Positions 58,198-64,000 of a stretch of 64,000 nucleotides of DNA are shown here, piece by piece (position 1 is the first letter of the stretch; each line of letters starts with the position of its first letter). The notes under the pieces were generated by a model that was not told the DNA's origin, did no database searches, and saw only the letters and a list, made by a program, of their open reading frames with translations. The translations under genes and the position numbers were made by a program. The stretch is from Lyophyllum atratum (taxonomy: Eukaryota; Basidiomycota; Agaricomycetes; Agaricales; Lyophyllaceae), in assembly GCA_014905825.1 (NCBI GenBank), contig JACGCN010000012.1:1-64000 (forward strand). Direction: 5' to 3'.

Positions 58198-61100
58198 TTA
58201 CTTGCTCGTGACGGGAGTCTTTTCGATGTTCCAGTAGCTCTCCGCGTACTCATTGATCGCGCGGTCGGAGCTGAACTTGCCCATCTGGGATTTGGAGGGT
58301 CATTGACAGACAACACTGGAAAAGACGGGATCGTAACGGACCTTGGCAGTGGTGCGAATGGACTTCTTGATCCATTCATCACGATCACTGTATGCCTCGT
58401 CGACCATGCCCAAAGCCGCGATATCTGAAACGCATGATGAGAATCCGAGTGCATCGTCTTGGAAAGTGACCTACAAGAATCGAAGTCGTCCGAGAGGAGG
58501 TAGTAGTCGCCTTGCCTGATAGTGTTGAGAAGCCTGCAACAAAGTTATAGATAAATATTCGATACAGAAGGATAAGCATGGACGAACGGCTCATAAACTC
58601 CGCCATCGCCGAAAAGACCAGCAGAGACTTGGTTGAGGACGTGGGCGAGGGCGGGGCACTTCTCCTCGATCGGGACGGGGTGGTACATGTGTTGGTATCT
58701 TAGGTCCTCTACCGCACTGCGCGCACGACAAGAAGGTCAGAAATCGTCACTTACACACATACAGTGGACGTACGGCGTAAGGTGTCCAAAGAAGACTGAA
58801 TGCAACCAAAGTCAAGGCAGTCAGGATAACACAACCTAACAAAGAAAGAGGTGGAAAGTACTGACAGACGTTGCTCTCCCCAACCTCTTCAGCAATCTCG
58901 ATATTGGCTCCATCCACAGTTCCTAGCAATAGCCCGCCGTTGAGGCAGAACTTCATGTTCGACGTACCAGACGCCTCAGTGCCAGCAGTCGAGATGTGCT
59001 GGCTGATGTCGGAGGCCGGGATGAGAACCTCGGCGAGGGAGACGGAGTAGTCGGGGAGGAAGTAGAGCGTGAGGTAGTCCTTGGTGTCGGGGTCGGCGTT
59101 GATAATGCGCGCGACGTTGACGATGAGGCGGATGGTCTGTGAATCAGAATCAGCGAGCCAAGACAAGACAGTGACGAGGGAATATCATTGACCAGTTTGG
59201 CGATGTAGTCTTCAGGTCGAATGCTTGAATTAGCATACTTATATAAGGCAAGGAGGCAAGAGCCTTACAAGCAGGGGCAGCTTTTCCGGCGAAGAACACG
59301 ACACGGTTGTTGACCTTCTTCCTCTCGGTGGGGGTCATGTTTTTCAGGGTTAAGTACCTCTAGATAACGCTCATCAGTAACAGGTCAAGAGGCAATGCAT
59401 CATAGAAACCTACATGGATGACTCCCAGAATATTCAGCGTTTGGCGCTGCACAACCCGATCAGCAACCACGATCAGGATATTGTCTGCCATCCACATACC
59501 TTGTACTCGTGAAGGCGCTAGAATTCAAAGCTCCATCAGACCACCTCCAAAAGACACGCAAGCACTTCAACGCACCTTGATCTGCACATCAAACATTGCA
59601 TCCGTATGGATGCTCAGCCCCAGCGTCGTCTGCACGTAGTGCGCCAAGCGCTCCTTGTTGCGTAGCTTGATGGCCGCCCACTCCTTACGGAACGCCGCAT
59701 CCTCAGTGAATGGCAGGAGCCCCTCGAGCTTCGTGAGGTCCTTGAGCCAGACGGTTTTGTCGAGCTTGAGCGTCTTGGAGATGAACGCGCTGAGCTGGGG
59801 GTTGCACTGGATGGTGGTGGGTTGTCAATCCAAGACATTGAAAGTAGAGATGTGAAACGTACCTGGTCGAGCCAACGACGGGGAGTGATGCCATTGGTAA
59901 CATTCCCGAACCTTCGAAGCCAATCAACACAAATGGCCACAAAAAGGGCCGTTGATAGACATACTTGCTGATTCCTTCAAACTCGACAAAGTCCTTCAAG
60001 ATCGTCGTCTGGACGAGGTCACTGTGCAGCTGTTCCAAGACGCATCACATTAGTCAACAGGGTGAATGATCAGGTAGACGTTACGGACCTCAGCTACACC
60101 ATTGACCTTGCGACTTCCTAACGAAATCGTCATTGATTGTTACCAGATCAGCAACAGGAGCGACGTACCGATACACGCGAGGTGTGCCATCCTAACCTGC
60201 TTAGGCTGACCCTCTGTCCGCCACGTGGTGAGCGATCTGCAGCATCCTTTCATGCAATGGAGAGAGCCTTACCTTCGATCAACGACATGCGAGCGAGCCT
60301 ATCGCGATCGCCAGGGAACTTCTTCTCGACAGCTGCAAGAGCAAGTTTTAGATAGTGAATGCTGATCCGGGGGGTACGGATGGGACTCGCCTTGCAGGAA
60401 GAACCTTCGTTGTGAGTATATGATCAGTACTACAACTCCATGGATAGAAACGCAGCTCACAGGTTCTAGAAACGAGTCAGACGAAACTAGAGGTAGGGAA
60501 ACTGACAGGAACTCACGATATCATAGATGATTTGCATGTGCCTGGGCAACACATGCTCGATCAACGGGACGGGCCACTTCTCCAGAGCTTCCTATTCACG
60601 TCCGTGAGATCTCAGCACCCTCATTGCCGCGAAGGAGAGAAAAAAGACATACGGGGAGCACGGTATGGTTGGTATAGAAGAACGTGTTCGTCACAATCGC
60701 CCAGGCGGACTCCCAGGTCTGGTCCTCGTCGTCAATGAGGATGCGCATGAGCTCCGGAATCGCGAGCGTCGGATGGGTCTGTTAGATATACCTTCGTGGT
60801 GAGTGAGGTTCAGGCAGAGTAGGATGAAGAGAACTTACATCATTAAGCTGAATCGCAGCGTCTAAATCGCATCATGTCTGAGTCAAGAGATGTTAGGAGG
60901 CAGGAGAATATGCAAGGACATACAGTCGGGGAACTCGGTGATGGGCTTGTTTAGGTTCTTGAAGCGGCGGAGGATGTCCGCCAGACTGGCAGCGGTCCAG
61001 AAGCTGGTCAAAGTAAGGGGGATCAGAGGCGATACGGGAGGGATCTTGAGAGTAGGCTGTGACTGACTATTGTTGTTTGAGACGGAGCTCTTTTCCAACT

Positions 61101-62827
61101 GCAAAAAGTTAGCTGTCTGCGCGAAATTGAAGATGGAGGAGCGCAGAGCTTACATGTCCTGTATAGTGTGGATCAGCGACAGGTACTTAACAAAGGGGGA
61201 TAAACAAACGAACGTGGAATCGTTCGGATAGAGGACCGATGTGATTGCTGCAGCACTGTTGGACGATTCGACGGCACCCTCGTAATTACCAGCTACAAGA
61301 ATTCAAACGATAAGTACACCGTCATGCATGTGAACCTTCACGCACCATTGAACGAGTTCAAATCGAAGCCTCGCTTGGGCTTACTCTCCCAGAGCCTCAG
61401 GTTGTTTGTCGTCTGAGTGCCATATCCAGGGATCATGACATCATAAGCGATCGCCAGTACTTCCTGTCCACCGATCCATTGTGCGCGTCCGGTGCCGTCG
61501 TTAAGGCGCTCGGCGTGGCCGTAGAAGCGGATGTCGTACGAAACATCGAGACGCGGAAGCTGCAGGTGTCGTCAGAAATGATGCGCATATGTGATGTACA
61601 GAGATAAGGAAGACAATGAACGTACCTCCCATGGGTTCTGGTTCTCTAGCCATGGATCGGGGGCCTTACCATCTTGTTAAATGGGTGTCTTGTCAGTGTT
61701 GGAGGAGTACTCACCTCGAGCTGGTTGCCCTCAGGCGATATCAGCTGCTGGAATATACCATACTTGTATCGCAAGCCGTAGCCCCAAAGCGGAAGTTCCT
61801 GTCAGATGACAACGCATACAGTAAGTCGACAGACCAACATAACGACAACGCGACAACACGTCAACAAGCAACGAGGCACGAACCTGGGACGCAGATGAGT
61901 CGAGGTAGCACGCGGCGAGACGGCCAAGGCCACCGTTCCCCAGGGCCGCGTCGCGCTCCTTCTCGAGAATGTCTTCTATGGAGAAGCCTAGGCGCTTGAT
62001 GCCGTCCTTGTACTCATCTTTGAGCCCGAGATTGAGCAACTGTTGGGATGAACGAAGTATGATTAGAACGCTCCTCTTTCGCGGATAGCGGCACGTACGG
62101 CATTGTCAAGGGTGCGACCCATGAGAAATTCTAGAGAGAGATAGTAGGCACGCTTGGGTGCCTTACGCGTGTACTGGAGCTGTGTTTCATTCCAGTTGAC
62201 CTGAGATGCGCTGTGTCAGACGCTGGGAGGATAATAATGGGCTTCCGGCGCTCTTACCAGAAGGTTATCCCGGACGGATAGGGCCGCAGCCTGGTAGGCA
62301 CCCAGATCGTCTGATACAAGTATCATTGAGCAAAGGTCCAATTATATGCGCATATACCCACCAAGATTGTATGGCTGACGGGCGAGCGAGGTCTGCACAT
62401 GGTTCACGAAGGACTTGGTTATGGAATCGACGTCTAGATCAAGTCCGAGTCGGCGACGGGGGCATTAGGCGGTTGAAGAACGTGCGCATACCTTGATCGA
62501 CGCTCCTCATGCCCGACTTCCACACTGTCTCTTCTCCTCTAGGCCATTTCTCTTTCCCAGACGCGTCTTTCTCCGGCAGATAGCCTGTGCGAAGACGATG
62601 ATCGTGTTATGCTCAGTGCACGAATCCCGTGGGGAAGAATGATAATGCTCACCGGTCAATGTGCGGACATGGCGACGGGGACGGGAGGGTTTGCCGATGG
62701 ACTTGGGATCGATGGTGGAGGTCATGGTGGGGGCGTAAGAGATGGGCCCTCTATGGTCCACGGAGACGGTGGATGTCCTTATAAGGTCTCCAGGATCAAA
62801 GTTGATGAGAACATCGACGTCATTCAT
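58198..62827 (-). CDS. GPH1: Glycogen phosphorylase
   Basis: A heavily split gene of more than 15 exons, read from [18 protein letters not shown] at 62827 to the stop at 58198. Characteristic segments: [76 protein letters not shown], and the pyridoxal-phosphate lysine in [20 protein letters not shown] followed by [10 protein letters not shown]. It releases glucose-1-phosphate from glycogen or starch in the cytosol. The N-terminus carries an Arg-rich stretch then TLTGYLPE, resembling the phospho-regulated region of yeast Gph1. Exact exon limits were not all worked out. The ATG at 62793 (MTSTIDPKS) is an alternative start. Confidence 0.95.
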
Positions 62828-63291
62828 TGCAAGCGCTGCTGAACTTGAAATAAGCTTTTGCGTTCATGCCCTTCCATTCAACCTCGGATCCTCGATCGCG
62901 ATATCGAGATAAACACATAATATTCAGTGCTGCCAGGTCCCAGGTTCCATGCTCCTCTATGAAAATCCTCTCCTATGTCTGCCTCACTTATTTTTTCGAG
63001 CGCAGGGATGACATGCGGAGATAGGGGATGGTGCGGCAGGGGAAGGCCAAGGACGACGGAAATAACGACTCTGCAGCGAGCGCTGAAGGCCACGGAGAAT
63101 GTGAAAGATTGTTAGATCTACGCGACAATCTGACGTGCCTAACATCATCAGATGAGTCGATGACAGGTACTCACGGTACATCGCGTCCGACCCCACTTGC
63201 ATCTGTCAGCTTTCAATTCTCAAGGAAGGCGGCATGAACGACAACTTAAAGCGCGACACCCAAGCTGGATCTTGGGGACACCTCAACTTGC
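62828..63291. other. Upstream flank of glycogen phosphorylase
   Basis: Promoter region; no gene recognised. Confidence 0.4.
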
Positions 63292-63816
63292 ATGGCATCA
63301 TCTGCCACGTCGCGTACGAAATTGAAATTGAAGAAAATAGCATCCTCAGACCAAACGGATTTGACCCTCTTCGAATCCGCGGAAAAGACAAGTATGATGC
63401 CTTGGAAGAAGGGGCTACACGCGAAGCTTCCCTGCAAGAATCGCAGTTGGGTACTGGCTCAAGGTGTCAAGGAGTGCCGTGTGACGGCGTTCAGATCGCG
63501 TCGTCGCCGTACTGGTTTACACTCAGCTTCAAACTTTGAACTCCTTCTTTCTGCCCTCTCCGTAATCCTTACTCACCGCGCGAGCGAAAGAATTCTGTAT
63601 GGACCGTTCTTCAATCGAAATGCTACTCGCAAGGTCTTGACGTACTCGGGATCTTTTGTGATAATATACCTTGTTCTCCCTCTTGCCGTCTACGGTCTGC
63701 GCCACGATGACCGACAAGGCGAGTCCTTGCTAGGGACCATTCACCATTCTCTGCCTACTGCCAGCACCGGTGCACCACTTCGAGTTCACCAAAGCGATAA
63801 CAGACTAAGTATATAG
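63292..63816 (+). CDS. Unrecognised 174-residue frame with one hydrophobic segment
   Basis: An ATG-started frame with basic N-terminus (SRTKLKLKKI), an Arg-rich centre (FRSRRRRTGLHS) and one strongly hydrophobic stretch SFVIIYLVLPLAVYGL, then a hydrophilic end. I recognise no family, and no homologous splice structure supports it, so it may be fortuitous. Confidence 0.25.
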   Translation: MASSATSRTKLKLKKIASSDQTDLTLFESAEKTSMMPWKKGLHAKLPCKNRSWVLAQGVKECRVTAFRSRRRRTGLHSASNFELLLSALSVILTHRASERILYGPFFNRNATRKVLTYSGSFVIIYLVLPLAVYGLRHDDRQGESLLGTIHHSLPTASTGAPLRVHQSDNRLSI

Positions 63817-64000
63817 CCGTCGCGTTAGCAGCTACACTGCCTACTCCTAAGCATCTCCCTTGCTGCTCTACTCTAGGACTAGCGACAGCCGCCGGTGATG
63901 ATATGATATCGCAGAGTGCAGCCATAGCTTTATTTGGCCACCACCTTTGGACCGCGAATACCAGAAACTTCGTCGATGCGGGACAAAAAAAAGCCCCACC

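Overview
The window reads as a chromosome segment of a filamentous basidiomycete (Agaricomycetes), most likely a wood or litter decayer. Nearly every gene is split by 45-70 base GT-AG introns. The content includes two STE3-type pheromone receptors, farnesylated pheromone precursors, a GH11 xylanase, a class II haem peroxidase and several Agaricomycete-type families (DUF6534-like membrane protein, RING-IBR-RING ligases, F-box/LRR proteins). Order and genus cannot be fixed from the sequence alone.

Layout. 1-1016: 3' part of an F-box/LRR-type gene. 2.0-10.7 kb: a pheromone/receptor (mating-type B) locus. It holds two STE3 receptors (one apparently broken by two single-base frameshifts), four intact pheromone precursor genes (CaaX ends CVVA, CTIA, CVIA, CTIS) and one decayed precursor in a tandem duplication of about 630 bp. 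A repeated CCCATTGT/ACAATGGG motif clusters upstream of these genes. 11.8-17.5 kb: four tandem, intact isoprenylcysteine carboxyl methyltransferase (STE14/ICMT-like) genes, the enzyme family that methylates farnesylated pheromone. A fifth, frameshifted relic lies at 51.6-52.4 kb. 18-19.3 kb: DUF6534-like membrane protein. 21.3-23.2 kb: CNOT11-like CCR4-NOT subunit. 24.1-25.9 kb: F-box/LRR gene. 26.9-28.1 kb: unknown protein with a repeat-built coiled coil. 28-31.7 kb: gene-poor. 31.7 kb: GH11 xylanase. 33.6-36.6 kb: Cla4-type p21-activated kinase. 38.5 kb: mitochondrial ribosomal protein uS19. 39.1-40.2 kb: single-pass membrane protein. 41.9-43.8 kb: class II peroxidase with 16 exons. 45.1-46.5 kb: membrane-anchored hypothetical protein. 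47-49.7 kb: NCS1 nucleobase/allantoin-type permease. 50.0-50.5 kb: young fold-back transposable element. 50.6-51.5 kb: RGG-rich hypothetical protein. 52.7-53.6 kb: signal-peptide-bearing chorismate mutase. 54-57.6 kb: two RING-IBR-RING genes. 58.2-62.8 kb: glycogen phosphorylase.

How they fit together. The first 17.5 kb looks like a functional neighbourhood for mating communication: ligands (precursors), receptors, a likely HMG-factor-responsive promoter motif, and a locally expanded set of the enzyme for the last step of lipopeptide maturation. The physical union of pheromone/receptor genes with a tandem ICMT array is the most interesting feature. Further right, the xylanase, peroxidase, permease and glycogen phosphorylase are ordinary saprotroph metabolism. 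All exon structures were read by eye from splice signals and protein similarity and need transcript support.
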